From contig NZ_JADH01000004.1 in assembly GCF_000518285.1 (NCBI RefSeq), forward strand, positions 21,701 through 85,700: a stretch of 64,000 nt of DNA, given 5' to 3'. Source of the stretch: Williamsoniiplasma lucivorax ATCC 49196 (GTDB lineage Bacteria > Bacillota_I > Bacilli_A > Mycoplasmatales > Mycoplasmataceae). The notes below the pieces were generated by a model. The model searched no databases. It worked only from the letters and a program-made list of their open reading frames with translations, and was not told the origin of the DNA. Shown piece by piece: positions 33,984 to 44,722 of the stretch (its first letter is position 1; every line of letters starts with the position of its first letter). Position numbers and translations under genes: made by a program.

Positions 33984-35691
33984 TTGTTTTTTTCTTGATT
34001 GGTTTTTTCACTTTAGCTGTGAATAATTTTAATCAATTATTTTTTTCACTTTCTTGGTCAATGGTTAGGTTTTGTGCTCAGTTTCCTTTTTTATAGAACA
34101 TAAAGCCAATGAACACTTTAAACACTTCTAAACTACAAACAATTAAATGAATATAAATAATATCTAATGGCATAATACCACTACCATTTAAGGAAATCAA
34201 AATTGCTAAAACTGGAATTGTGATGGTTCAAGTAAAGATCGAATCAATCGCCAATGATCACCAGACTTTTCCTCCAGCTCGCAAGACAGAATAGAAAATA
34301 TTTGAAGTCATCACAAAAATATAAAACAAACTATAAATGAAGATCATTCAAATAGCAATTCTTTGGGCTTCAGCTACCGAGTTAGAAAACAATACTCCCG
34401 GAATCACGAATGATAATCCAGCAAGCAATGCTCCAGCAAGCAAGGCAATGACAAGTCCAATAAAAATTAAATGTTTAGAATTTTGTTTGGCTTGCTCAAT
34501 TTTATTCGCCCCGAGATCATTACCAACAAAGGTCGTGATTCCGGCATTAATGCCATGATAGAGTGGTGAAAAAATCACACCCGTAATTGTGGCAAACATT
34601 GCATTGGCAGTTAAAGCATCCAATGAGTAAGAACCTCTTAGTTTCACTTGAATCATTAACCCAACTGAAAAGAGAATTTCGTTGAATAGCAACGGTGCTG
34701 CTTTATGCATCGTTTTCATCAAAATTGGTTTTTCAACTTTAAATGATGACCAATGAGGAATAAATTCAAATCTTTTTCAACTTAAAAGACCAATGATAAA
34801 TAAGGTTTGTAATACACGTCCAAGCACAGTTGCTAGTGCAGTTCCTTGCACTCCCAACCCGTGGAAGTTTCCTAAGAAAGTTGGTGAAGTTAAAAATACA
34901 TTCATCACAACATTAGCAGCTAGTGAGATAATTGACATTCAGAAAGCGTAAAATACACGTTTGGTTTCTCTTAATGTAGTAATCGCTACTTCGTTAATGG
35001 TGAATAAAATATAAGTTGGTCCAATAATTTGATAGTATTGAATTCCTTGTTGAGTGGACAAGACAGCAGCACGATATTGAATATAATCAAATAATTGTTT
35101 GACATTATTTTGAGTGACTGGCGTTCCATCTTGTCAAGAGGCTGGTGTTGGTTGGGTTGTAAAGCCAATCAAACCATCAATAATCCCTGGAATGGCAAAG
35201 ATGGCAAATAAAGAAGTGATGGCAAAAACAACATAAATTTTAATAGTGGTTACTTTTCTTAATTTTTCGTGATCACCAGACCCAAAATATTGTGATGAGT
35301 AAACTCCACAACCATAACAAAATCCTGAAATAGAAACAAACATGATGACATATAATTGGTTAGATGCAGTGACACCATTAACAGCGATTTGTCCGGCATC
35401 ATACATTAATTTATCACCAAAATAATTAAGACTAATATTTGCTTGATTTAGTCATTCGGGGTTTTTTACTCCATCCACCCAATTTATTTGAATAAAATGT
35501 CTTAAATCTTTCAAACCATCAACGTGATCTTCATGTAAGAAGTTAACGAAAATATTATCAATAATATCACTTGATGCCATAATCATTTCTTGCAAAATTG
35601 CTCAGATAATAATTAAAATGGCAGCTTTATATCATTGATGTTTAGTAAATAATCGAGATGTTTTATTTTTAGTTGTTTTTAATTCTTGCAT
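33973..35691 (-). CDS. MATE family efflux transporter
   Basis: A 572-residue polytopic membrane protein with about 12 helices. It shows MATE/NorM features: MIMASSDIIDNIFV in the first helices, a SQYFGSGDHEKLRK loop, and NAMFATITGVIFSPLYHGINAGITTFVGNDLGANK in the second half, with the conserved gate-like G-N-D-x-G-A. TGA-Trp joins the fragments. It is longer than typical MATE proteins (about 450), through an insertion between the first helices and a Lys-rich C-terminus. Substrate is unknown; drug or metabolite efflux driven by Na+ or H+ is the family role. Confidence 0.9.
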
Positions 35692-35737
35692 TTTTAATTT
35701 TTTACCTTTTAATACCCTTCATTATGGAATTATACAC

Positions 35738-35768
35738 AAAAAAAGCACGTTGTGTGCTTTGTTTTTTT
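35738..35768 (-). terminator. Terminator after tRNA-Ile
   Basis: The stem AAAAGCAC / GTGCTTT has flanking A and T tracts. It lies four bases past the tRNA-Ile CCA end on the minus strand. Confidence 0.75.
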
Positions 35769-35771
35769 CAA

Positions 35772-35848
35772 TGGTCGGAATAATTGGACTTGAACCAACG
35801 ACCTCTCCGTTATCAGCGGAGTGCTCTAACCAGCTGAGCTATATTCCG
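35772..35848 (-). tRNA. tRNA-Ile (anticodon GAT)
   Basis: The acceptor CGGAATA/TATTCCG has discriminator A and encoded CCA. The anticodon loop CTGATAA gives GAT, and the T loop GGTTCAAGTCC is normal. The region 35849-36040 upstream has no gene; a TACAAT -10-like box lies in it, with an ill-defined -35. Confidence 0.96.
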
Positions 35849-36040
35849 AAAGACTTTTTAATTCTATTGTAAAAGGTGAAAAATATCAAGTCTTTATTAC
35901 CACAAAAACACAAATAAACCTTGATTAAGTCACATTACTCTAACTGATTGACCAATTAAAATGCAATAATGCCCTTTTTAAGATAAAAGTAAAATTTGCT
36001 TAAATGCTCAAGCGACTCTTCATTAGGTAGAAAAATTGCA

Positions 36041-36072
36041 AATAAAAAAGTGAAAAATTTCACTTTTTTATT
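36041..36072 (-). terminator. Terminator after the small membrane protein
   Basis: A near-perfect palindrome AATAAAAAAGTGAAA / TTTCACTTTTTTATT. It is 20 bases past the stop of the 117-residue gene. Confidence 0.88.
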
Positions 36073-36092
36073 GTTCTTGACAAATTGTTTTT

Positions 36093-36446
36093 CTATCCGT
36101 TTGCTTGTTGAGCATAAAAATGACTTAATAATTCTTCAAGTTTCACTCCAAGATCATTAATTTCTGGTTGTTTATCTAGGGCAGGTTTTGAATTGATCAT
36201 TTTTTGGGCAACAGCAATCATTTTTTGAAGTTGGACAACTTTTTCAGAAGTTTGGGTCTGTTCAACAAGCTCCAATCCTTTAGATACCAAGTATGCTAAC
36301 TCATCTCAATCAGCTTCATTATTCAAGGTTTTGGTTATTTTGTTTAATTGTTTTTGCATATTATTTAATTTAGTGATGACAACGACAATAAATCAAATTG
36401 AAAGTGTAAAACCAATCAACGAACCAATAATGGCAAATGCTAACAT
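36093..36446 (-). CDS. Small single-helix membrane protein, unknown
   Basis: A 117-residue protein. An N-terminal transmembrane helix (MLAFAIIGSLIGFTLSIWFIVVVI) is followed by a helical, possibly coiled-coil, cytoplasmic tail rich in Gln, Lys and Glu. TGA encodes Trp in EADWDEL. The start at 36446 has an AAAGGA-like site. It sits alone between terminators, downstream of the rplM-rpsI unit. Function is unknown. Confidence 0.75.
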
Positions 36447-36584
36447 TTTTTTATTCCTTTCTTTTTTAATTTTTTAGTCAAAATTTCATAATTATTTAAT
36501 TTCGCTTTTTGATTATACAAAAAAGCATCGTGTAACAAAAGTTTTTTAAACTAACTAAGATGTAGGGTTGGTTTCGAACAACAA

Positions 36585-36613
36585 AAAAAGAAACCGCACT
36601 GCGGTTTCTTTTT
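36585..36613 (-). terminator. Terminator of rplM-rpsI
   Basis: The 14-base arms AAAAAGAAACCGCA / TGCGGTTTCTTTTT surround one base. It begins 4 bases past the rpsI stop and is one of the more GC-rich stems in the window. Confidence 0.92.
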
Positions 36614-36617
36614 GAAA

Positions 36618-37016
36618 TTAACGTTTTGAGTATTGAGGTGCGCGACGTGCTCCACGTAGTCCGTATTTTTTACGTTCTTTAATACGTGCATCACGAGTTA
36701 ACAACCCAGCTGCTCTTAATTGTTTACGGTAGTCTTCACTAGCTTCTAATAAAGCTCTAGCAATTCCTAAACGAGCTGCTCCAGCTTGTCCAGTGAATCC
36801 ACCACCTTTAACTTTAACTGTAATATCAAAATCTTTTTGAGTTCCAGTCGCCACTAAAGCTTGTTCCATGTCTTGCACTAAAGTTGCATATGGGAAAAAT
36901 TCTAAGGCAGGTTGATCATTGACCATAATGTTTCCTTTACCTGGAGTTAGGATAACTTGGGCAACAGAAGTTTTTCTTCTTCCTGTTCCACGATAAATAA
37001 CTTTACTATCTGCCAT
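36618..37016 (-). CDS. rpsI: 30S ribosomal protein S9
   Basis: A 132-residue protein. The N-terminal part [17 protein letters not shown] and the C-terminal tail [11 protein letters not shown] (ending KR, reaching the P-site tRNA) are diagnostic. The ATG overlaps the rplM stop by one base (TAATG), the standard rplM-rpsI pair. Confidence 0.98.
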   Translation of the reverse strand: MADSKVIYRGTGRRKTSVAQVILTPGKGNIMVNDQPALEFFPYATLVQDMEQALVATGTQKDFDITVKVKGGGFTGQAGAARLGIARALLEASEDYRKQLRAAGLLTRDARIKERKKYGLRGARRAPQYSKR

Positions 37017-37471
37017 TATTTATTTTCTCCTTTTCTTGTATTAACTACATAAACTTCAGGTTTTTGGGCTGCATATGGGTGTTCTGAACCTTTAATAACG
37101 TGTAAAGCTCTAAATTGGTTAGCTCCTTGCACGTTTTTTGGTAACATTAAACGAATTGCACGCTCTAAAATTTTAGTTGCATCTAATTCGCGTTGTGTTG
37201 CCACATTTCTTCTTCTTAATCCACCTGGGTGCATTGAGTGATGGTAGTAATTTTTATCAGTTTCTTTTTTACCTGTAAAAATTGCTTTCTCAGCGTTAAT
37301 TACAATAACGTGATCTCCGTTATTGATGTGAGGGGTAAAAGTTACTTTATGTTTACCTCTTAATAGCAATGCTACTTGAGTTGATAAACGCCCCACTGTT
37401 TGTCCTTCTGCATCGACAATATATCAATTCTTTTTGATGTCCTTTGCAGAAATAAGTGTTGTTTGTTTCAT
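37016..37471 (-). CDS. rplM: 50S ribosomal protein L13
   Basis: A 151-residue protein. The start [23 protein letters not shown] is typical; the Trp is [35 protein letters not shown] and [11 protein letters not shown] are the conserved L13 segments. The true start is 25 codons upstream of the first ATG seen under the standard code. It is the first gene of the rplM-rpsI operon. Confidence 0.98.
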
Positions 37472-37519
37472 GTGCTTGGTTCTCCTTGACTTGTCCGGGG
37501 TCAATAGTGTAGTAAGCAA
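37472..37519 (-). promoter_or_regulatory. L13-leader-like element
   Basis: Right before the rplM ATG the transcript can fold as two stacked stems: TGCTT pairing with AAGCA (outer) and TTGAC pairing with GTCAA (inner) around CCCGGACAA. The ribosome site AAGGAG sits between inner and outer 3' arms. Location, about 50 nt length and fold agree with the known Firmicute L13 leader, where L13 represses its own operon. Not verified by covariance model. Confidence 0.6.
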
Positions 37520-37524
37520 TTAAT

Positions 37525-37554
37525 ATTATAAATGATTTTTTAAAATTGTGTTAA
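37525..37554 (-). promoter_or_regulatory. rplM-rpsI promoter
   Basis: On the minus strand TTAACA (plus 37549-37554), an 18-base spacer, then TATAAT (plus 37525-37530). The same boxes and spacing as the rpsD promoter. It predicts a start about 50 bases before the rplM ATG. Confidence 0.72.
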
Positions 37555-37567
37555 AGAATCTTGCAAT

Positions 37568-37698
37568 ATTTTGCTCACTCATTGATATATTTAACCATAA
37601 AACGTTAGCAAGTGAGCAAAATCATTCAATTTTAGATTTTATGCTAGCGTTTTGGCTTCGCAATTTTCATCATTCAAGTTGAAAATTGCAGAGCAAAT
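37568..37698. repeat. Cluster of overlapping inverted repeats upstream of rplM promoter
   Basis: Three repeats interlock. ATTTTGCTCACT (37568-37579) has its perfect complement at 37611-37622. AAAACGTTAGCA (37599-37610) has a one-mismatch complement at 37642-37653. GCAATTTTCA (37660-37669) has a perfect complement at 37680-37689. GAGCAAAT (37691-37698) can also pair with the first arm. No gene is present. It is denser in inverted repeats than any other spacer here. Confidence 0.7.
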
Positions 37699-37724
37699 TT
37701 ATTAATTATTAACGATCAATGCCA

Positions 37725-37756
37725 CAAAAAAATCAAAACTGTGCAGTTTTGATTTT
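37725..37756 (-). terminator. Terminator of the giant permease gene
   Basis: The 12-base arms AAAATCAAAACT / AGTTTTGATTTT flank a GTGC loop, four bases past the permease stop, with a T-run on the minus strand. Confidence 0.88.
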
Positions 37757-37760
37757 AGTG

Positions 37761-40700
37761 TTATAGATCTTGATTTTGTAATAGGTGTGTTGCATTTAGT
37801 TTAGTAATATTTCTAAAACCAAAACCGATGGTAATCGCGTATAAAACCAAGATAATAAAGACAACAGCAAATGGTAATCAAATTACAAATGCAAATGGTA
37901 AGACAAACGTTGTTGTTGTCGAGATAAATTGAACAATCGCATAGAAGATAGCAAATCCAGTCATAAATCCAACGACTAACATTGAAGCAATCATCGCCAT
38001 ATACATTCCCAGAATTGATTTACAAATATAAGCATTGCTATATCCGAGAACTTTTAAAGTGGCGATGAAACGTGCATTATCACGAATAATCACACTCGTT
38101 GTTAAAGTAATGATAATAATAGTCATCGCAATAATTACCATGATTAACAGCAACATTATGCCAAAGATCACATTTGATAATTGATTTAATAAAGCTTTAG
38201 CAGTTGATATTGGTAAGACATAAGCAATTGAGCCACGTCCAATTCCATCACGTTTATCATCACCATTCATCGCAGTTGGCGAGTAATCACCAAACATCGT
38301 ATTTGTACTTACGAGTTTGTCTAAATCGGCAATTCCAGGGTCATTTGAATATTTATAATTAAAGATTGGGTGTGAGTTATCAAAGACTTCAACAATTGGG
38401 GTCACATCAATACCGATTTTTTTATTTTCTGTTATGAATCCCTCAACAGTTGTTGGTGCCATGTTTAAATCAGCAATTTTATTACCAATTATAGTAGCAA
38501 TATCATTTCCTCATTGAATTTTGAAATATTTGTCAAACAAGAAATCTCGAGCATCATTATATTGCATAACTGAATTTGCATCATCATTATTAATTCAAGC
38601 AGTTGGTTGACCATATCCATCATGAATCCCTACCACTTTTAATGGGGTTAAATCAAATTTTTCCAAATTATTTGTCAAACCCCCTTGGATATAATGATTT
38701 AAAATACTATTTTCATTTCAAGTCGGAATACCTAAAGGGGGGGTAGGTTTAATGCTTGCTAATTCATAAGGATTTTTTACACCATTAACTTTAGCTGTGG
38801 CATTTCATGCAATGTCTAGTAATGAGGTTTGCACAAAACCTTGTTCAGGGGGGATTATTTCTCCAGTACCTGGTTTTGGTATTGGTCCAGCAGCAACATC
38901 AGCATCTCTTCGTTTAATGTCTGTTCCATCTCTTCAGTTTTGCATTGTAAGTTCAGTGTTGTTTTGTAATCTAAGTGTTTCTCTTAATACTGATGATTGG
39001 TCAATTATTGAACCCTCTTTTAAATTTAGTTTTTTAGCAAGAGATTGATTTATCACAATACCATACGGATTATGCAATGGAGAAGGATTTGATAATTTGT
39101 TATTTAAATTATCACCATTAATAGATCTTAATTTCATAAATGGATTATCTCCTTTGATACCATAAACTTTGAATTTAAGTCCATTATGTGCAATTGCTTG
39201 AAACATTGTTCCTAAATATTCGCTTTGTGGATCAAAAGAAACTAAATTGAATGCTGTTGTAAAAGCTTCTTGTTTTTCATATTTTTCTTTTAATGTTTGT
39301 TGAACAAAATATGGAGCACGAGAGTAGGTAGCTTGAAGAATGGTTGTATCACTTCTATTTGAAAAATAAATGATAAATCATAATTCAAGTGCTGCTATAT
39401 ACTGATTAATTCTTGGATCCCCATCATCTAACTTATCTACGTTTAATGTTAGTAAATCATCTGTTGGTTTTTCTTGATCAAAATAAATTCTATTTTTACC
39501 AATGTCTGAAGTGCGTTTGCCATCAGATACAAACATATCCTTTTCAAGGTTTTTGGCTGTTATGTTATCCCAACCATAAACATGTTGAGTTTTAAAATTA
39601 TTTCAACCATGTTTAGTTTCTAGTGTTTGGCTATTAAAAAATTTAATTCTTGTTTCATCTGTTGGTATATCATTTTCATTTCGAGGTAAAACAGCAGTGC
39701 TATATTGATTAGAAATTGTTAATCCGATTGAGTTTGAATAAAAATTATAAAAATTTAACATTGCTTTCAAAAACTCTTTTGGATTGTTTTGGTTTTCATC
39801 AACATGTTTTTTAAAGTTAATATATGAAGGCCATTCAGCTAATAATTGGCTGAAAATGATTCCCTCAAATAAATCCATCTTATCAGGTCTAGTTGCAAGA
39901 GATGCTATATATTTAAAATAGTTTGTCGATAAAGCAATATCATTTGCAGCCAACATTCTCATGTTGGCTCTAGTGATAAAATCAGCATTTGGATATGGAA
40001 GAACTTTACCATCTTTAAATGTTTTTAATGCAATGCTATAATAATCAGAATTTAAATTATTGTTTTTAATTTTATCAATAATTTTATCCACATCATATGA
40101 TCCACCTTCTTTATCTCCGGTAACATCCAACCCTGTTTTTAACACTGTTGTGTATTTGTCACTACCATTTTTAGTTCATTCCATTTTCATGTTTTCAAAT
40201 TTACCAAAATCCACTTCAGCATTTTTATTAAATGTTTTCATAAATGAAAATGGGTTGTTATATGTTGGTTGTTGAAATTCAACTAGTTGGTTGTAATTCA
40301 TGCCTTCAAACGCTTTTGTTCGATTGCGATTTAAAATATCAGCTGATGCAAAACCACCAGTTAAGAGCACTGTTGAAAGTAAAACCACTCCCCCAACAGC
40401 AAACATTTTCCCAATTGAGTCAATAAATAAAGCATTTCCCATACGAGCAGAAATACTTTTTTTATGATTGACTGCTTTTAAGAACTTAATGTATTTTTTG
40501 ACATTTGGTTGTTTATTGGCTTGAATTAAGTTTAAAGCACTTTTTCTTAAAATTAAGTAAGCGATTAAGAAAGCAATCGCAGTTAAAGCCATTCACATTG
40601 CTAGAATGGAAATTCCTAAACCAATGGCATCAAATGATCAATCAGCTAATGGCATTGAAAAATAATTTCTAATTTCAGCAATGATAGTGACTTGAATCCC

Positions 40701-42020
40701 TTGGGCGATGAAGTATCCTAAAATTCCCCCAAAAACAGAGGTCATAAAAGGCAAAATCGTAAAGTTTAAAATAATATCTCTTTTACGATATCCTAACGCT
40801 TTCATAATTCCAATTTGAGCACGAGCTTTTTCAATTTGTTTTTTAGTAATTAAACCCATTGTATAAAGGGAAACCACTAAAATCAGTATCAAAACAATTG
40901 TCGCCACTAAACTATAAATTAGAATAGTTGTTTCGACTGTTGATGTTCTTTTAATAAAAGGATAACTTTTATCATTAATTGAATAGAAGAGTTTTCTCAT
41001 ATTATGCTCTTCACCAAGAGCATTGATATTAAATCAGGTGTTAGCTGCATTAATACCAAAATTAGCTGGAGCTTTAATTGAATAAAATGCTTCTCATTCA
41101 TTATTGGAAGTGACCACTAATTTAGCATCATTTGGTTTAAATTCTCACTTGTTGGTCACTGTGTTTTTGTGTAAACCAAAGTTAATTGGATTAACATAAA
41201 CCAATGCTTGATTCTCACGGTTGGGCATTGGTAAATTAGCGTTTAAAATAGGCATAATGAAATCAGCAGAACTTCCATAACCAACTACTTGTAATCAATT
41301 ATAGTTTTTATATGCTGAGTTCAAAAATAGTCCATCGGTTTTAAATAAACCTTCTTCTCTAATTTTTGCAATATCTTCTTTTTGTTCTGGTGTCATACCA
41401 GCATTATTATTATCTGTTACTAAAAAACGATTACCTAAATTATCTTTTTGTAATCTGATTATGCTACCAATTTCAATGCCATTGGCTTCAGCAAAACCAG
41501 GATCTAGTACTGCTTGGTTCAATCCGTTATAAGACAATTTGTTACCTTGACTTATGACTAATCGATCAACTTCATTTGAACCATTGTCGTTGTTTGTTGT
41601 TTTCGCGATTGCTTTTAATGTAATTAAGCCATCTTTATAAAACACTTGTGTGAATTCACGAGCTTCTGTTCGAGATCAATTAAATTGACTACCGTTATCC
41701 AAAGTTTTATTGTATTCTTCCAACCAATATTGTTGAGCATCAACAATATTGGTTGGGGGTTTGCCAACCTCACTTGCTAGTTGAGTTTTTGGACTTGTTT
41801 TAACTTTTTCAAAAGGGTTTAATTGCATCACAACGTTATGCTGATTTGAGCTTTGTTTCAAAGTTTCATATTGGTTCAACACTCTTGTTGAAATGGCTGA
41901 AATCATTGAAAGAATCAATGATAACAACGCAATCAAAGTAATTAAACCAAATAATTGAGATTTTGAAGCAAAGGCATTTTTGAATGAATTCTTAAATGTT
42001 AGTCTTAGTGACTTTCCCAT
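37761..42020 (-). CDS. Giant FtsX-type ABC transporter permease
   Basis: A 1419-residue membrane protein assembled from seven in-frame pieces split by TGA-Trp. An N-terminal helix (about 22-44) is followed by a large ectodomain. Then comes a first FtsX block with helices at about 345-540 (motif AQIGIMKALGYRKRDIILNF). A second ectodomain of some 700 residues follows, then a second FtsX block with helices at about 1270-1410 (FIATLKVLGYSNAYICKSILG). This is the duplicated MacB/FtsX permease plan common in mollicutes. No ATPase gene is adjacent, so the partner must be elsewhere. A GAGAGGAAAG ribosome site precedes the ATG. Confidence 0.88.
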
Positions 42021-42043
42021 ATCTTTCCTCTCATTTCTATTTT

Positions 42044-42766
42044 TTAATTAAAAAGAAAAGATGGTGGAGTGGTCCCCTTTTTAATATTTTTTAATTGGGT
42101 GGAATGAATCGCATTAATTGTAAGTTCTTGTTTTTGATTGTAAATCCAAAACAAGAAAATAATTTGAATCAGCACATCTTTAATTTTGCCAAGAAAATTG
42201 TAGGTAGCTTGTTTACGATAAATATTTCTATAAAAAGTGGTAAATCACAATCTTAAAGAAGAAATTTCTTCACTTTGGATTAATAAAGTTTTATAAATTT
42301 TAATCAAAATGAATAACAAGATAACGCTTGCAATTGAACAAATCACAAGTGCTAGAGTGATAAAAGATTGAAATCATAATAAGAAGTTCACAATTTCTTG
42401 TTTCACGATTGTAACATTGACGAAGATATTATCAAAAACTCCTAATTGGGTTTGCACAAATAAACTAAAAACAGTAATTTGCATCATTAAGGATGTGACT
42501 CAAATAGCAAAAGCACAATAAGCACTTTTAGAAATTTTAATAGTTTTTTTATCACGTAATGTTTTATACATCCCAATTAAATTAAATAAAACAAAGGCAG
42601 CAAAAAGTGAAGATAAAATAGTGAAGGCAAAATTAATATATTTAAAATCAAATAAAATAAATTGCACGACATCTGTTGATTTAGGTACAAATGTATGAAG
42701 GACCATCAAAAAAAATGTTAGTAGATAAACTTTGATCAAAATATTAAACATTTTTTTCTTATTCAT
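42044..42766 (-). CDS. Four-helix membrane protein upstream of the giant permease
   Basis: A 240-residue protein with about four transmembrane helices (near residues 10-27, 38-60, 80-105 and 130-155) and a Lys/Thr-rich C-terminal tail that contains another hydrophobic piece (IQIIFLFWIYNQ). The start at 42766 has a GAGGT site; a GTG four codons upstream is weaker. It lies 23 bases before the giant permease and just after a terminator, so the two form a unit. Family unknown; an accessory subunit of the permease is inferred from linkage. Confidence 0.72.
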
Positions 42767-42803
42767 GTCATACCTCACTAATCATATTTTACTATGTAAA
42801 AAA

Positions 42804-42828
42804 TAAAAAACCACTACATTAGTGGTTT
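42804..42828 (-). terminator. Terminator ending truA region / small RNA
   Basis: The 9-base arms AAACCACTA / TAGTGGTTT surround CAT. On the minus strand the stem is followed by TTTATTTTTT. It ends the candidate small RNA immediately upstream, and truA read-through. Confidence 0.88.
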
Positions 42829-42937
42829 AAGACGACAAGTAGAAAGGTTCTATCGAATCAAAGTTCCTTATCACAATTAAGCTTATCCAAAAGTTTAATG
42901 AGATAGAATTTTCCTAAGTGACATTGTATGTCGCCTT
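42829..42937 (-). ncRNA. Candidate structured small RNA
   Basis: On the minus strand the ends pair: AAGGCGACA (plus 42929-42937) with TGTCGTCTT (plus 42829-42837), nine pairs with one G-U. Inside, TTCTATC (plus 42902-42908) pairs with GATAGAA (plus 42848-42854), extended by GAAAA/CTTTC-like pairing. A terminal hairpin ATTAAACTT / AAGCTTAAT sits around TTGGAT. A terminator follows at once. No open frame is present. It does not show SRP, tmRNA or RNase P signatures I know. It could be a stand-alone RNA or a riboswitch-like leader for the gene at 42044-42766. Confidence 0.55.
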
Positions 42938-42943
42938 AGAAAA

Positions 42944-42952
42944 ATCATAGCA
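42944..42952 (-). promoter_or_regulatory. Extended -10 promoter of the small RNA
   Basis: The minus strand reads TGCTATGAT (plus 42944-42952), an extended -10. A start seven bases downstream falls at plus 42937, exactly the first base of the closing stem. The -35 is weak. Confidence 0.5.
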
Positions 42953-42956
42953 CAAT

Positions 42957-43712
42957 TTATTTTAAATAAATTTTTCTTAAAGTTAAACCCGATGAATTGA
43001 TGACAGTTGTGGCTTTTTGCCCGACTCCCTGCAATTTTTCTTGAATTTGCATTGTCGTAATTTTTTTATTTTGATAGTTGTTTAAAATGGCTCCCACAAT
43101 CATTCTAATTTGGTAGCGAATAAAACCACTAGCTTGAAAGTTCATTACAACTTTACCAGCAACCCTTGTCACTGTAATACTGTCAATTGTTCTTCTGGTT
43201 TGAAAATCAAGATATTCATTTGTTTTTAAACCTGAAAATAATTTAAATTCATGTTGACCAACAAAAAGTTGGGCAATTTGATTAATTTTGTCTAAATCCA
43301 AGATACCAAATTTTCAGGCCAATTCATAACGATGGTGGTGTAAATCAAATTGCTGGTCATTAATCACATAGACATACTCTTTGATTAGAATTTGTTCTCT
43401 TAAAACAAAATTCTGATCAACATGGGCAATGGCATTAACGTGAATATCTGGGGGCAAAGTTTTATTTAATGCCTTTTGAAATTTAGTTAAATCAGTAATT
43501 TGAAAATCGACAGTTAATAAAACTTTTTGGTCCAAAGCATGCACACCAGCATCAGTTTTTGATGCTCCTAAAGTTTTAAAGTTACTATTCTTAGTAATTA
43601 GTTTAATCGCTTTATTGAGTGCTGCTTGAATTGTTGGGGCATTGTTTTGGATGACCCAACCAGCATAATTAGTCCCATCATAGCTTAAAGATAATAAAAG
43701 TTTACATGCCAT
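42957..43712 (-). CDS. truA: tRNA pseudouridine(38-40) synthase TruA
   Basis: A 251-residue enzyme that modifies the anticodon stem-loop. LSYDGTNYAGWVIQ near residue 8 and GASKTDAGVHALDQ near 50 hold the catalytic Asp. NFQASGFIRYQIRMIVGAI near 180 is the C-terminal motif. A TGA-Trp at LAWKFG joins the two halves. It lies one base before ecfT, following the Firmicute order ecfA1-ecfA2-ecfT-truA. Confidence 0.96.
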
Positions 43713-43713
43713 A

Positions 43714-44721
43714 TTAGTAAGTAATTAATTGATCAATATAAGGAATATGTAAGAAAGTACCTGAAGTTGGGGCTAAATTAGCATAAACAATGGCACCAAC
43801 AAACAAGAGGATTCCAACTGAAAAAATAATAATGTCTGCTCAGCGGAATTTAAATTGGATAAATCTTGTTCTTTTTGCTTTGGGATCATATCCACGAGCT
43901 TCCATCGCATAAGATAAATCTTCTGCTTTTTGGAAAGAAGAAACTAAGAGTGGAATAATTAGTGACGTTAAACCTTTGACCTTATCACGGAACTTTCCAT
44001 TTTTAAAGTCAATTCCACGACTGGCTTGGGCTTTCATAATTCTTCCTGCTTCATCAATTAAAGTTGGAATCATTCTTAAAGCAATTGAAATAATGATTGA
44101 GAAAACATAAACTGGCACACCAATTCATTTTAGAGGTCATAATAAGTCTTCAATGGCTAAAGTTAATTCTAATGGTTGGGTTGTTCCGGTTAGAACAGTT
44201 GTTAAAGTAATCATTAAATAAATTCTTCAACCCATTAATAAAGCCGAATACACTGCTTTCTCACTTAATCAAATAAATTTTCAATGTCAAAAGTGTCCTA
44301 ACGGAATTAGGCTATTAATTGCTTTTTCAAGGTTGGGGTCAGCTGAAATCATATCTTTAAAATTAGGTCCAATAAAACCAACACCAGTCGTAGCATTATA
44401 ACTAAAGTCTTTTCAAATTTGCGGGTTTTTGGCAATCAAGTCCAAATTATCAGAAGCTGGATGCATTAAGAAGGTGTTGATTAGCAAAATCACAATAAAA
44501 ATGAATGTCACAGGTGCAAACAATTTGAGCATCATTCTTCAACTTAGTTTAGAAATAGCAAAAAGTAAAACAACAGTTGCTGTTAAAAATAAGTATCCTG
44601 TATAACCAATTGGCATAAAAACAGCCACAATTAAACAGATAATCATCACAAATTTAAATCTTGGATCCATTTTATGGATGATTGAGTTGGTTGGTATATA
44701 TCTTCCGAACGTTAATCTCAT
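43714..44721 (-). CDS. ecfT: ECF transporter transmembrane protein EcfT
   Basis: A 335-residue membrane protein. The N-terminus MRLTFGRYIPTNSIIHKMDPR is typical of EcfT. Two Ala-Arg-Gly type coupling motifs, ASRG near 226 and EARG near 270, contact the ATPases. It is longer than most EcfT (about 265) through a periplasmic-like insertion between the first helices, common in mollicutes. It shares ATPases EcfA1/A2 and takes up vitamins or cofactors with exchangeable S-components encoded elsewhere. Confidence 0.92.
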
Positions 44722-44722
44722 T

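Noticed and set aside
37761..42020. Seven apparent small genes or a decayed permease
   Set aside because: All breaks are TGA codons in a single frame; under code 4 it is one continuous gene.
42829..42937. Signal-recognition-particle RNA, tmRNA or RNase P RNA
   Set aside because: The conserved GGAAGGAAGCA-type SRP core, the tmRNA Ala-tRNA-like ends and the RNase P consensus are absent.
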